A stretch of 64,000 bases of DNA from Seriola aureovittata. Taxonomy: Eukaryota; Chordata; Actinopteri; Carangiformes; Carangidae. Below are positions 52,301 to 64,000 of this stretch, in pieces. A model generated the notes under the pieces. That model did not search any database. It worked only from the letters and a program-made list of their open reading frames with translations, and was not told where the DNA came from. A program made the position numbers and the translations under genes. Within the stretch, counting starts at the first letter, position 1. Each line of letters begins with the position of its first letter. The stretch is from NCBI RefSeq assembly GCF_021018895.1, contig NC_079373.1:4157501-4221500 (forward strand). The letters are read 5' to 3'.

Positions 52301-53749
52301 ACATAGTCAACTGTGTGATACAACTTTTACTGATAAAAGACAAATATAATGATGATAATTGGTGCCCTAGAGGCGAGGCCTGTCTATACTTAATCTCTGA
52401 TGGATCTTAAGTATTGACATTTTCTCATCCGTGTCTGGATCTTGCCCCGCCGTATGCTGCATCTACCCCAGCTGACTGCAGTGTTTTAACCGCCTCCTCC
52501 ATTATTTTGAGGGGGGATGCCACCAAACCTATGGCATCTTCACGTCATCTCTCTGTGTTTACCCTCACTGGCTCATTAGCTTAGAAAATGAAAGTTTCTC
52601 CATGGTGGGTAAAGATGCAAGAATGTCCTTCTTAGATAGCAAATGTTGTCAACAAATCCTTTGGAGATCTTTACAACCATTCACCAAAGGAACCAACGAG
52701 GCCTGTCTTACTGCACAATCCAAATCTTGGTCAAAACTTGCTATTTACAGCGTGTAGGTAGCTAGGATGTAGTTGTTTTCAGTAATACGCAGAGGATGGA
52801 AAGCTTATACCCACAGTCAGCCTAGAATTAAAAGCCTATACCAACTTTCTGCTGAGTCAGCTTGTCTTTTTAAATCCAGTGACAACAGGGTCACACTGAA
52901 GACACGTTTGTGTGGATATTTCTGTCTAATTAGCACGCTAACACTTTACTGACTACTGACTGACCTTTACACCTAACTATGTCAGCTGAATGCTTTAAAT
53001 CTCTGATGCAGTACATGACTGTTAGTCTTCCTGTGAGACCCTGCATTTGCTAATAGATGCTATAATGATAAATATGAATGGGATGCTGCTCAGTGGGAGA
53101 ATATGTGTGTTACATTTTTTGTTCTGAGTCATGTTGAATGAGCAGCAGAGCGGCTGTAACTGTTTGGAGTTGGCTGATCTGCTTTGTGTGGGAGTGGTGG
53201 TAGCTGGGACAGTGGAAAACAACAACGATTACAGTGAGGCTGCTGGTGGTGATGAGGACACAGCTCCCACATGACTTTACTACAGGCTTCTGTATGTGTG
53301 ATGTGGTGGTGGAGAGATGTGTGTGTTTGAGAGAGAGACAATTAGAGATTACAAGAGAGATGTGTCATTATGTTTTTCCATATGTGTGTGTGTATATGAG
53401 TGCATGTGACACAGATCCTCGTGTCCTATCTTTATCATTTCACTCCTTTTCTTTGCTTCTCTTGCTCAGTATCAGGGTCCATCATTTGCTCTTCAAGCAG
53501 TGAATGTCTGAGTGGAAAAGGCAGAAAAGGTTCTGAATGAAAACATGAAGTGAAAGGCAGATGTGTCTCCAGGACTAGAAGCATTTTGTGGCCATGCAAG
53601 TCATGCTGTCACTATGTAATTACATGACAACAACATAGAGCAGAGCTGGTTAGTGAATTATAATTATGAACTTCTTCCTGTTCCTGAGTTCAGTGTTTTT
53701 AGGTCCAGAGTGAAACTTTCAGCAAACATTGAACTCCATGTTATTTTGT

Positions 53750-54160
53750 AGAGATGTTCATATTCCCCAGATGATGAATTCTATAAAGTCTGGTGATCCA
53801 CTAAAGTTTCCTCCAATGCCACCATAAGGTTGACGTTTTCAGTGTACAGCGAGATGACTTGGCAACCTGTTGGATGGATTGCCATGAAATGTGGTACTTA
53901 TTGATTCTTTTCATCTTGTGCCATCATCACATCAAAGAATACTTTGGTTTATGGTCAAACATGAGTTAAGTGCTAATTTATAAATCTTAGCATGACATCA
54001 CATCAGAATAGCGCTGGAGATATTGATGGTAAGATGGTAAGTGTTATATGTGCTAGTAACATGGTCTCAGTGTCATTGTGAGGATGTTAGCATGGTGAGC
54101 TTAGCATTTAGCTCAGAGCACCACTGTGCTAAAGAGCTGCTAGCTAGTCTCTCCAGACTA
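53750..54160. repeat. Interspersed fish repeat (GGATGGATTGCCATGAAAT family)
   Basis: Contains CCACCATAAGGTTGACGTTTT, TTGGATGGATTGCCATGAAATG, ACTTTGGTTTATGGTCAAAC, then TTAGCATGGTGAGCTTAGC and ATTTAGCTCAGAGCACCACTG. These blocks, in this order, are a frequent percomorph repeat. Confidence 0.6.
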
Positions 54161-54647
54161 ACTGTCTTAACTGTGGATTATCCCCTCAGTCAACATCTAG
54201 AGTGTCTCAAGCCCCTTTTCCATGGGTCAAAAAACCCGCTAAGACCCACTCACATCAGGTTTTTGTCGGCAATGGGAAAGGGAACAGTCGGCATTCACAA
54301 ATGACTGCAGTAGACACAGGTATTTATCGGTTCAATCGACAGTGATGTAAGCATAACACCTTTGTGAACCCACTAATTTCCGCCTCTTTTCCTGCTGTAA
54401 CCTCTTTCAGAGAACAGACACTTTAAACACACCGGTCAACTGTCCACTACGGTGCTGTTCAACCAGAAGCACCGCGGCTACAATGAGCTCAGGATGAAAG
54501 TATGAGAGAGTGAGCTGCAGCCACGAAATAAGATTTAAAAACACACTGTCTGTGTGCGCTCTGTAACTGCATATGATGACGTTGTTCCCTTCAGTTGTGT
54601 GTATGTCCTCAGTCTGAACAGAAAGGCAAACTTGCTGGCAGTGTAAA

Positions 54648-54649
<2 letters not shown>

Positions 54650-54682
<33 letters not shown>
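54650..54682 (+). repeat. TA microsatellite
   Basis: About 32 bases of alternating TA, AT-rich on both sides. Confidence 0.9.
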
Positions 54683-54687
<5 letters not shown>

Positions 54688-56069
54688 CTGACTAAATTTG
54701 GTGTACAAAGGGTATCAGAGTGTTCATAGATATATCAATGAGGCATTTTTTGAGTGTTTGAGGAGGGATGAATGTTGGGATCCCTCTTCATCTTCAGTGT
54801 TTTGCTCTGTTATTTTATTTGTATTTTACCAGTCTTGCACCTTACACACTAGTGAGCCTTACATTTGGTGACTCATTACTTCACACAAGTTTAGGATATT
54901 ATTTATTATACCATTTAGGTATAATAATAACCTGCTGAATACGAGGACGGGCTGTTTATAAATGCTGCTTTTATCATTCCTAGCAGAAAATTACAGCCCA
55001 GTATCACTTGTTTTAAGTTGAAAGTATTAGAATAAAAGGTCCGTCCTTCAAGCTGGTTTTAACGGCTCATTTAACGTCGGCTGATGACAAACTACGACAA
55101 CCGCTTCCCTTAAACATCTGTTTAGCACTTCTGTCTAATAATACATGACCAGTTGGGGATAAATCTGGATGCACAGTTACTCTCTGCCGTGCTTTCTCTT
55201 CTTCACTGCCTGCTGAACAGCTGAGGTGGGTGTGGTGTGGTGAACATGAACCGCACATGCAGGTGTGGCCCTCACTCTGCTGCTGCACTGTTTAATTAGG
55301 TTCTTTCTGCACGGGCGGGGAGTCTCTGGGTTTCATTGTCCCGAGACGTTAAGAGAGCGCCTTGCCCATACAGTCTGATGAGCACTGTGACTGAGGGTGT
55401 AACTGAACTTTGTGACCACGGCTAAAGCTGGAAACATGGAGCTCCACATAAGTCTGGAACAAGTGCCAAAGCATTGTGTACTCAAACTACCCTGTCAAAC
55501 TCCTCTAGTATATTTGCTGCTATAACAGGATCCTTATAGTTGCTGACAACACATTCAAAGGGTGTACTGGGCTGAGATCTCACTCTTGGAGCTGGACCTG
55601 GCCAAGCTTCTGTCACTCTCCATTAGAAGCTTCTTTCTTCTGGATGAGGTAGTTTCTTTCTCTCTTTGTTTGGTGCTATTTTTCCATCGCTCCTCATTGT
55701 GCCTGTGTGGCCTCGCTGGAGTCAGGACCGGGTCATTTTGGTTCTCCTCCCACAAGTCTGGTCTTCCCCAGAAGCTGTTTCTCACACAGCTCAGCCAGTC
55801 CTCCGACTGTTTCCATCCAAATGCCCAGTAACTGCATTTTCTTCATGGAAAACAACAGCGATACAGTTCTTTTCTTTAAATTATTGTTGCTGAAATGAAA
55901 ATGGAAATAATATAATTAGTCATAATTAATTAGTAATAACTGATGACTACACACCAAATACCATAATACAAGTGGACAGGTGGTAGCTTCAAGGCCAGTG
56001 GGTTATTTTAAGGACAAGGCATTTCAAACTTTTAAAGGAATTTTCAAGTGTGCAAAAAAAAAAAGGTAG

Positions 56070-56205
56070 AGGAGGCTGTGGCTCCGTAGGTGGAGTGGTT
56101 TGATTTCTGTCTCCTGTCCATGTGTTGAAGTGTCCTTGAGGAAGACGTTGAACCCCAGCTGCCCCTGATGTCCAGGCCATCGCCATGCAAAGCACTGTAT
56201 TAATG
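56070..56205 (+). repeat. Truncated copy of the SINE family seen at 26.7 kb
   Basis: Begins GAGGCTGTGGCTCCGTAGGTGG (A-box region), then TGTCCTTGAGGAAGACGTTGAACCCC and GCTGCCCCTGATG, matching the 26.7-kb copy. The internal B-box part and the TG tract are shortened or lost. Confidence 0.65.
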
Positions 56206-57716
56206 CAGTACATTTTTCAGATGATATTAAATACATGAATTTAATGGAAATAGTAAAAAGTTAAATACCACAGAGTTACCTGATAATCTGTTGCTGGATA
56301 TGACAGAGCTCTCTATGCAGATAGTCTTAGTCTCTTTCATTCCATGTTACCCGCTGGTATGAAGGCTGTCCAGGCACCCTGTCTTGTTACACGATTTCTT
56401 AGAGGTGAAATTAAAGTCTTGATATCTTGGTGCCATTTGGTGAATCGGCCTCTGTGCAAATTTTCTTTGTATCAAAAATACAAAACTCTTTTCAACATAT
56501 GTGAAGAACGGAGATACAAGCCAGGCCATTATCTGACAAATGTAATACATTTCTGCACTTTGGCTGCTACCTTTGAGTTGCTGACCTTTGACCCTGGTGG
56601 AATACAAACAACATCTTCCACCACATGGAGCCAGCTGTCTGTCTCCGACACACAGAGGCAGTTTGGTTTTTAAACAAGTGTGAGAAGGTTTTGTAGAAAG
56701 TGTAAAAAAAGTAGTTGTGTCCTGCTGTTGATTAAACATTCATTCATCAATGAATTAGATCTTGTCATGATAAGTATTACACACCAGTGAATCAGTAAAC
56801 CTTTGTGACATGGTATTTAGAAAGTAACAACATGAAGCAGCACCCATGAATCTCATCCCACTTTAATCCTTCTTACATCACAAGTACAGACGCTGCATGT
56901 GCGTCACGTGCACATCTTTGACGCTGCTTTGCTGTGGGTAATGGTGACTGTTGACACATCACTGCAGTAGTGTTCATGACTCAGTGGAGGCTCTCTCTTT
57001 GGAGTGGAGACTCAATTAGGAGAGTGCAGGTATAAATTTTTGCGTAGGTGGGCCCAATATGGCAGCTACTCTGGGGCCCAAGGCTGGGAGATAAATCAAT
57101 ATCAGACTGGTTGAATTAGAGCGTCAGCTTAGAGCTTCTCTTGCGTTGACCTCTTTTTCTTTGCTCTTGACTTTTCTTCCCATCTCCATCTGCTAATTGC
57201 GTGGAGGTCATGGCTTTGTGGGCTTCGGTCTGTTTATCTGTCTTTACTGCAGATTGCCATCTAATGTGTTCGCTCTGTGGCCCTTGTTACGGTTCATTGG
57301 GGAGATCATGAGAGGAAACGGAGGCTTCAGTACTTCAGCGCGTCTGTTTGCTGTGATTCCCAGACGACAGAGAGGATCGCTCCCTCCTCCTCGTGAAGAA
57401 GTCTTGAAGGTGTTGTGAGCACCCCAGGGAGTCCTGAGAAGTTACTACTCCCCCTGCAGTGGTGTCATTTTCTGTTCGGGTGACTCCCACACCCTCACTA
57501 CCACTGTCCACTCACGGCTTCAAACAGCAGCAATACAAATCCAGGGGCATGTTCAAAATGTAAAAGATTTGAACAGATTATGATTTCTAAGCTCTTCATT
57601 ATCAGTCACATGTGTGGGCTCTAACTCAGGGAACTTTTTCTCATCTTCCTTTAAGTCCTACAGAACATATTTCAATAATGACTAAACCTGAGTTTTATAA
57701 TTCATTATGTCATAAC

Positions 57717-58009
57717 TAGGGCTGCAACTAATGATGATTTTCATTATTAATTTGCCCATTGTCTTCTCAATAAATCGATGATTTAGTCTTTGAAATGTTA
57801 CAACATAATGAAATAAGCCGAGGTGATGTCTTCAGTCCAAAGATCAATTTATAATAGAGAAAAGCATCAAATTCTCACATTTGAGAAGCTGAATCAAGAG
57901 AAGCAAAAGATTTTTTTGCATGAAAAATGACAATCACTTGATTATCCAATTAGTAGGTTAATTCTTTGTGGATTGACTAATTGATTAATTGGCTACTTGT
58001 TTCAGCTCA
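57717..58009. mobile_element. hAT-like MITE, same family as at 10.9 kb
   Basis: Starts TAGGGCTGCAACTAATGATG and ends near TTTCAGCTCA. The interior has a TCACATTTGAGAAGCTGAATC block parallel to TTCACATTGGAGGAGCCGGAATC of the other copy. It has no coding content. Confidence 0.65.
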
Positions 58010-59793
58010 AGTTGCACAGTTGTAATTGTAATTGTAAATAAACCCGCTCAGGTTCTTTCCTCCCCCTGCACATTCCTTTGCCTTTTTTTTTTGCAAATAA
58101 ATGAAACTCAATGAAACTCAAATGTTTTGTAAGACCAGGGCTCGAAGACACTAATCATTTTTATCAAAATAGGTGTTTAAATGATGCATAGCTCATTTAG
58201 GAATCACACTTTTTAAGTATTTATTTCTTAAAATATTCTGTATATGTCAAATGAGACATGGCAGACTCTTTTCCAGACTTAATTACCCAGAAAACTCTCA
58301 CATGTGTTTACTTTTTGAGCTCAGAGTGGGAAAAAATAGCACTGAAGTGGCTTTTTGAAGTGTCACATGTGGGCACATATGGAGCTTTTCTTGCATACCT
58401 TGCGATTTTTTGCAGCCGATATTTACTTATCACATTGACCCCATGTGTGACCCATTTAGCCCGAGCCTTTACTTCACTGGTGGAATAGCAGTGGAAGGAA
58501 AACGCCTTGAAAAAAATTCCACCCTGCCCTGAAGTGCTGCCTGTGTTCCTGGGCTCAGATCTGAGCCGTGGACCTATCCTCCGCCCCTGATTCTTGCTCT
58601 TCCCTTTTCCCTAAACCCACACACACGCACACACACACACACACACGGACCCAGCCCACCTAATTTACTCCCACCTCTTAATGTCAAACAGCTGTAGAGT
58701 TGACTCGCAAGGAATTGCTGCTATTACGTCCTCCACCTCTCCCTCTCTGCGCTCTTTTTCTCAGACATTTTGTGTTTGTAGCTGCTGATATCAGGTCACT
58801 TGCCGGCCCAAATGCGGCGTATGAACCACGTATCCATTCAGGCCTTATTTATGATGCAGGCGTTGGATATGAGGTCATGAATTTACATTGTAGGTGCCCG
58901 TGGGCGGAGATGGATAGACAGACAGCTGGCCATAAATTGTATGTATGGATTGTGCTCGACTCCTATGTTTTGCAGTTTCCTTTTTCTGACGTGAAGCTGG
59001 GCCGTAACTGGGCCAATGCCATTTCCAAGGCACTTCATCTAACTGAAGGAGCTGCGTGACATAAATGCCAGTGAGGTCATTCTCCACGTGATTGACAGGA
59101 GAAGATCAGGCAATGATGCTGAGGCTTGAGAGCTCCTGCTGCTGTCGGGAATCTGCTTCAAAGGATTGTTTTGGCCTCGTGCCTGAAGTCCGACCTGGAA
59201 GCTGATGACACAAATTTCAAGAATTTATCACTAACTTTAAAACTTTGGCCCCAGATCTTCAAGATAATGCTGGAAAAGCAATGAACCAAGATAGCTGAAG
59301 ATACTTTGTGTATCAGAGTATTAACATCATTTATTTTGGCCAAACTCAAACAGAAAAGGAGAAAACAAGAGACAGAAAAACAAGATGGCCAACAGAAATA
59401 TGCAAGTGGTGTCAAATTGTGACATATTTTAATAATATTTGGGCCCAGATCCAGACACTAGACTCAGTTAGAGTGTTGGAAACGTTTTATTCATTTGGAA
59501 AAATAGTTGAATGGGGTTGAAGGTGGGTGGAGGGCGAGGATGGAGGCAGGCTGTGCTGTTAGGGGAGAGGTGAGATGGCGTTCGGGTGAAGACTGAGGTC
59601 TGAGATGAAAGTCTTGCAGATGAAGTTCTGGTCTGGCTCGTGGGATCACTGAGGCGCAGGAGAAAACCGGATCAGCGAGGAGCACGAGGGAAAACACAAG
59701 AGATATCGCACTTAAATACTTGGTGGACTAGAGAGTTGAACAGCTGGAGATGAGTAGATTGCCATCAGGTGTGCAGGAGAAGTAAAAACGCCC

Positions 59794-59802
<9 letters not shown>

Positions 59803-59873
<71 letters not shown>
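59803..59873 (+). repeat. CA microsatellite
   Basis: About 70 bases of CA with one AT interruption, inside a longer A/G-rich stretch (59.5-59.96 kb) that may itself be repetitive. Confidence 0.9.
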
Positions 59874-59877
<4 letters not shown>

Positions 59878-60949
59878 ATCAGGGTAGGAGGAGACACAAG
59901 GGAGAACAGGAAAGACACAGACACAGGGAAACACAAGAGAGGGGAGAAGAAAACACTCACAGTTGAGCCATGACTCAAATTTCTAAATAAATGTCTAAAG
60001 ATTGCTACACTGTTTTCAAAACCATATGTCTGCTCTGTCCAGTGTTTGTACATTTTAATCAACTGAAGTATTATTTAACCTGCAATAAAGCTCAATTATC
60101 AGGTATGTTTTTGTGGTGTTTTCTCGTTTAGTGAAGCTGAGGTCTTGCTGTTTTATTGGGCAGCCATGCTGAGCCTGAGCACTTGCACGAAAGCAGCTGG
60201 GAGTTCACTGCACCTTGATGGTACCAGGTAGAAATGTGCTGTGGCTGTGGAGCTGAGAAGTTTTCTTTACTCATCTGTGGAGCCTCATCAATTCTCTCAA
60301 ATCCTATCAGCAGAAAACAATGTCAATGTTAGACATTTCTGCAAAACCCTTGTTTATGTTTAATGCCGAAAGATTCTAGCTTTCTGAGATATCTGCATGT
60401 GGCTACAACAGTATGGTTATGGTTGGGTTAAGGTCACAGTTATTAGTAATGAAATATGGTCATGATATGTTTGGGATTGGTCAACAAAAAGGCGGGTGTG
60501 TGGCGGGAGGCAAATGTCAGTCTCCTGTATGAAAGTCTGTTTTGATCCAGGTCCATCCATCACCCTAGCCTCTTTACTTTCTTGCTAAGAGGCACATCAA
60601 TCCACGCGTTGGCAATGAACTTTGGCACGGGACATAAATCGTGAGAATCCAATATGGATGTAATTCCTATGGATAGTGGGCTGTGTGTTTTATTTATTTT
60701 ATCCTCTCAGGATTGTCCTGACCCCAGGGGCTGTGTGTCCTCCTGACACTGGATCTATAAATAAGATGCAGAAATGCAGCAGCAGACAGGAAGTGTCAGT
60801 ATCCCGCCCACTACTGCACAACTCTTGAAACTGTTACTCTTCTCTGTTTGTTTTTTTTTTTTGTAATTGGTCCTCAAAACATTTGTTTCTTCTCCTCAAT
60901 CTGTATATTTACATGCTCATGGCTGGTTTTCAGTCTTATACTAGTTTTA

Positions 60950-61440
60950 ATCAAGCATCAACCTCCGAGGATGAAAAATGAAGCTAACATAGAAGTGTTA
61001 AAAACTGCAGTTCCTCTAATGACCACAAGAGTCTGGCTCCAAAAGCAAATCAATCCCCACAGACTCCCACGTTAAAATGTCCAATTTACTGCAGAAATAA
61101 ACATGTTTACAGCCTGGTACAAAAACAGTTTTGGTCTCTATAGCAAATGTCCTCCTTCATGACAACTGTTTATGTAACTCACCTGTTTACATTTTATTAA
61201 GGCTTGAAGTTCTGCACAGTTGATTGTGGGCCACTTTAAGTGACAGGTGGGCGAGCATATGCTCGCCACACACCAGCATTCACCAAAGTTTTGGCCCGAC
61301 ACTCGCCCCATCTCTCTGCCCATTTCTGGATTAGCCAGGAGTTAGGTGGAGTCAGGTACTGCCAAAATGGCAACTGCAGAGCAGCCCACTCTGAGCTGAC
61401 GTCACAGAGGCTACGTCCATCTTTATTTACAGTATATGAT
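60950..61440 (-). repeat. High-copy percomorph repeat, copy B (inverted, longer)
   Basis: On the minus strand it carries the same ordered blocks as copy A (ACCTGTCACTTAAAGTGG, GTTGTCATGAAGGAGG, TAGAGACCAAAACTG, CTGTAAACATGTTTATTTCT). It has an extra 5' part with TGACGTCA and GCTCGCCACAC-like sequence. Together with copy A it gives a 24-kb-spaced inverted pair. Confidence 0.7.
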
Positions 61441-64000
61441 TTTAATCTTACTTGAAATGGGGTTTTTACATGGAACAAGAGAAACCTGGTTATTCACATC
61501 TCTGTATATGTAATTGTAACAGTATTTAAGATTTGGATCATCTGTGTCTGTACTGGGATGATCATCTAAACCAGGATACTTCTGTGCACGTACGTACACT
61601 CAGTGGGTGAACACCAGTGAGTCCTGACCTGCTGTATTTGCTCTTCTGTGTTGTGCAATGTAAGCATGAACACTGCTCTGATGATGTTTGGGTATGTGGT
61701 TGTCCAGGTTTGAAAAATGCAGTGTATTATGTTTTACACAAATCCTTTGGCACTTCTTAGAGACCCCAGCCACGTATCTCATGACACTGTGGTTCTATTT
61801 GGTGTTGCGTTCAGGATCACTTTTGGTTTGGTGTTCTGTGTTGACTTCATCTGGGTTTTGACAAAGGGCCAGTCAGTCAAACCACAGGTTTTCAAACTGA
61901 TGCACTTTTGTCTCCTGGTTTCAACCTCAGTGTTTGTTATTTTCTCGGCTCCATGATGACTCAGCTGATGTTTCATCGGAGAAAAGTGGTTTCCACTTTT
62001 GTCTCTCGGAGCTGGCAACTGCTTGTCTCTGATTTGGTTTTCCCCTCTCCTTTGCCACGAGCGTTGCGTCCTGGCCAATCATATTCTGTCTCTGAGGTGG
62101 GTGTGGTTAAAGTTAGGTCATACATGACAACACCCATCAATCTTGTTATTTTGAACACCACGCTGGTTTCTAACTGATCTGTTTTATAACTGTCAAAGAA
62201 TAAAAGGTTTTACAAGACTGGACAGAATCTGTCTGAGTATACACTTGAACTAAACTCGCACTGTGTGTAGAGTGAGGAGCTGCAGGGTGACGACTTAGTA
62301 CTTTGTTAGCAACATGTGTCAAGTTGCTCCAAATGATTATAGTCATAAACCCTACATTTACCTGACTACGCTGTGAGCCTGTCTCCAATTATGTCAGTCT
62401 GACTCCCCATTAGCCATGTGGTGTGTGTGCCTCTCCACAGGCCTTACACATTCATTATTAAGCAGCTCCTGATGTTTTGCCGGTGTCAGGTACCCGCACG
62501 ATCCCCTTCACTGAACCAGACTGTGTTTGGATCCAGTTCCAGTCTCTGTGACCTGCTGGAGCTGCTCTTCAAGCTACTGAGCTCCACTCCAAACTCTTTT
62601 GTTAGCTCTGGATGTTGTCTCTTCACCCCCGGCTGACTTTCCCATTATTTGTTTCGGCTAACTGTCGATGGAGCTGGGAAGCTTAAAATGCACTTGGATA
62701 TTTCTCTTGGCGTGACGTTGGGGCAGTCTGAGCTCTCAGGAGGTATGGTGCTGCTATCATCTTTTTTTTTCTTCAAAATAAGAATTACAGGCACTTTTAT
62801 TGCTGACCATAAAGCACTGAGACAACAAGCATTTAGCAGGCTTGTGGTAAAGCAGTATAGTTGTTTATGCAGCTGAATTTCATCTTATTGGGGGGAAAAT
62901 GTGTCCCAGGCTCCTCTGTTGTTTGAAGAATGAGGATTTAGCAGATGCTGGTATGATCGCTCTGCCGTCCCTTGTAGCTGCCATCAGTCGTAGAAATCTG
63001 TCCTCTTTTATTAGTGTGACACTGAACAGGGTGGCTGATCGTAGCCCACGCTCAGGGTTACAGGTCTGTGTGTACGCGCAACTTGACCCCATCTGATCTC
63101 ATCTCCATAAGCAATGCAGGTTGCCTAGAAACTCCCGTGAGGGCAGAGTGCTTAGCTTCCATATTATTATGCCAGAGGAAAGAATGCTCCCAGACCTAAA
63201 TAGATTGCACAGTTTTCTGCCTTACAAGGGAATCTACTCATCCACTGCACTCAGGAGTGTGCTGGGGAAGGACTCGAAGTTTTCATATCCCAAACTGGTG
63301 CACACAGAGACTCGAGGGTAATTAAGGCACGCAAAACAAAAAACAAAATTGGCCTAATCTCTAGTAAAGTTTTTTATAGAGTGTTTTTACTGCATTCACT
63401 GCTGAGAGTAGCTGTGTGTGTGTGTGCGTGTGTGTGTTTGATGCTGCTGTTGTTATTATGTAACATTTTAACCTGCATGAATGATAAAGATACTTTTGCA
63501 GTTGATTATTTTTCTTAATACGCTTCAGTAAAGTGTGTTGACTTTGTAACCGAGATTAATTAAATCCAGGTAAGGTTGCAAATAAAAATAAATGTGGATT
63601 TCTGCACTCTTAATACACTCACAGCTTAAAATACAAGACTCTTTCAGTAAATACTATAAGATTCAACTGTATAATTAAAATGTACAGATAAAGGCTGGTT
63701 TAAAAGCTCACAACAAGTAATAAAAAGAGGCTGGGTTAAACCTCATAGTTTTCTAGGGGGACCAAAACACCAGGACATGCTGGTGCACAAACCAACACAA
63801 ACACACACAATAAAAGCAAAAAAGGGGATGATGGTGCACTGTACTGCCACCACGTGCAGGGAGGAGAATGGACCATTAGTGTCCTGTAAAAGTGATTTCT
63901 GTAAATATGTACTGCTCGTTACTATCGATGACTTTACTGTAAACTCTTTCGTTCCCGTCGGGTTGCTGTAGAAATGATGACGTTTCTCCGGTGATCTGAT

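Larger units (their letters stand above)
44900..64000. other. Gene-poor stretch 3' of calca
   Basis: No coding exon recognised. It contains the MITEs and repeats listed above. Less repetitive stretches at about 50.7-51.47, 57.05-57.42 and 58.7-59.15 kb could be regulatory. In human the next genes beyond CALCA/CALCB are INSC and SOX6, but no exon of either was seen. Confidence 0.55.

Noticed and set aside
55562..55831. 89-codon + strand frame near 55.6 kb
   Set aside because: Overlapping frames on both strands are similarly open, no domain is seen, and no splice or promoter context was found.

Overview
The window looks like nuclear DNA of a ray-finned fish, most likely a percomorph teleost. 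The genes are split by GT-AG introns and have vertebrate-type proteins. Intergenic DNA is AT-rich, full of CA/TG microsatellites, and carries tRNA-derived SINEs and hAT-type MITEs of kinds common in percomorph genomes. No prokaryotic, plasmid, CRISPR or viral gene content was seen. Gene identities come from reading translated exons and comparing them with remembered families, not from a database search.

Layout. (1) Positions 1-2323 (+): the last two coding exons of a LIM-only transcription cofactor, lmo1; the 5' exons lie outside the window. (2) 8893-14479 (+): a complete six-exon ric3, the nicotinic acetylcholine receptor chaperone. (3) 16585-20876 (-): a complete ten-exon psma1, proteasome subunit alpha-6, convergent with ric3. 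A 585-bp hAT-like MITE sits in its last intron. (4) About 20.9-39.6 kb: no gene recognised; repeats and several stretches with the look of conserved non-coding elements. (5) 39.6-44.9 kb (+): calca, with a CRE/CCAAT/TATA promoter, a non-coding first exon, two common coding exons, a calcitonin exon with its own poly(A) signal, a CGRP exon and a 3' UTR exon. (6) 44.9-64 kb: no gene recognised; repeats and more candidate regulatory stretches.

The order lmo1-ric3-psma1-calca brings together genes that lie on human chromosome 11p15. pde3b and cyp2r1, which lie near PSMA1 and CALCA in human, were not found here.

The most interesting biology is RNA-level control of calca. Six TGCATG (RBFOX-type) hexamers lie in the 512 bp leading up to the calcitonin exon. 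A strong unused 5' splice-site-like sequence lies about 140 bases downstream of the calcitonin poly(A) signal. Both resemble elements known to control the mammalian calcitonin/CGRP choice. No wholly new gene system was found.
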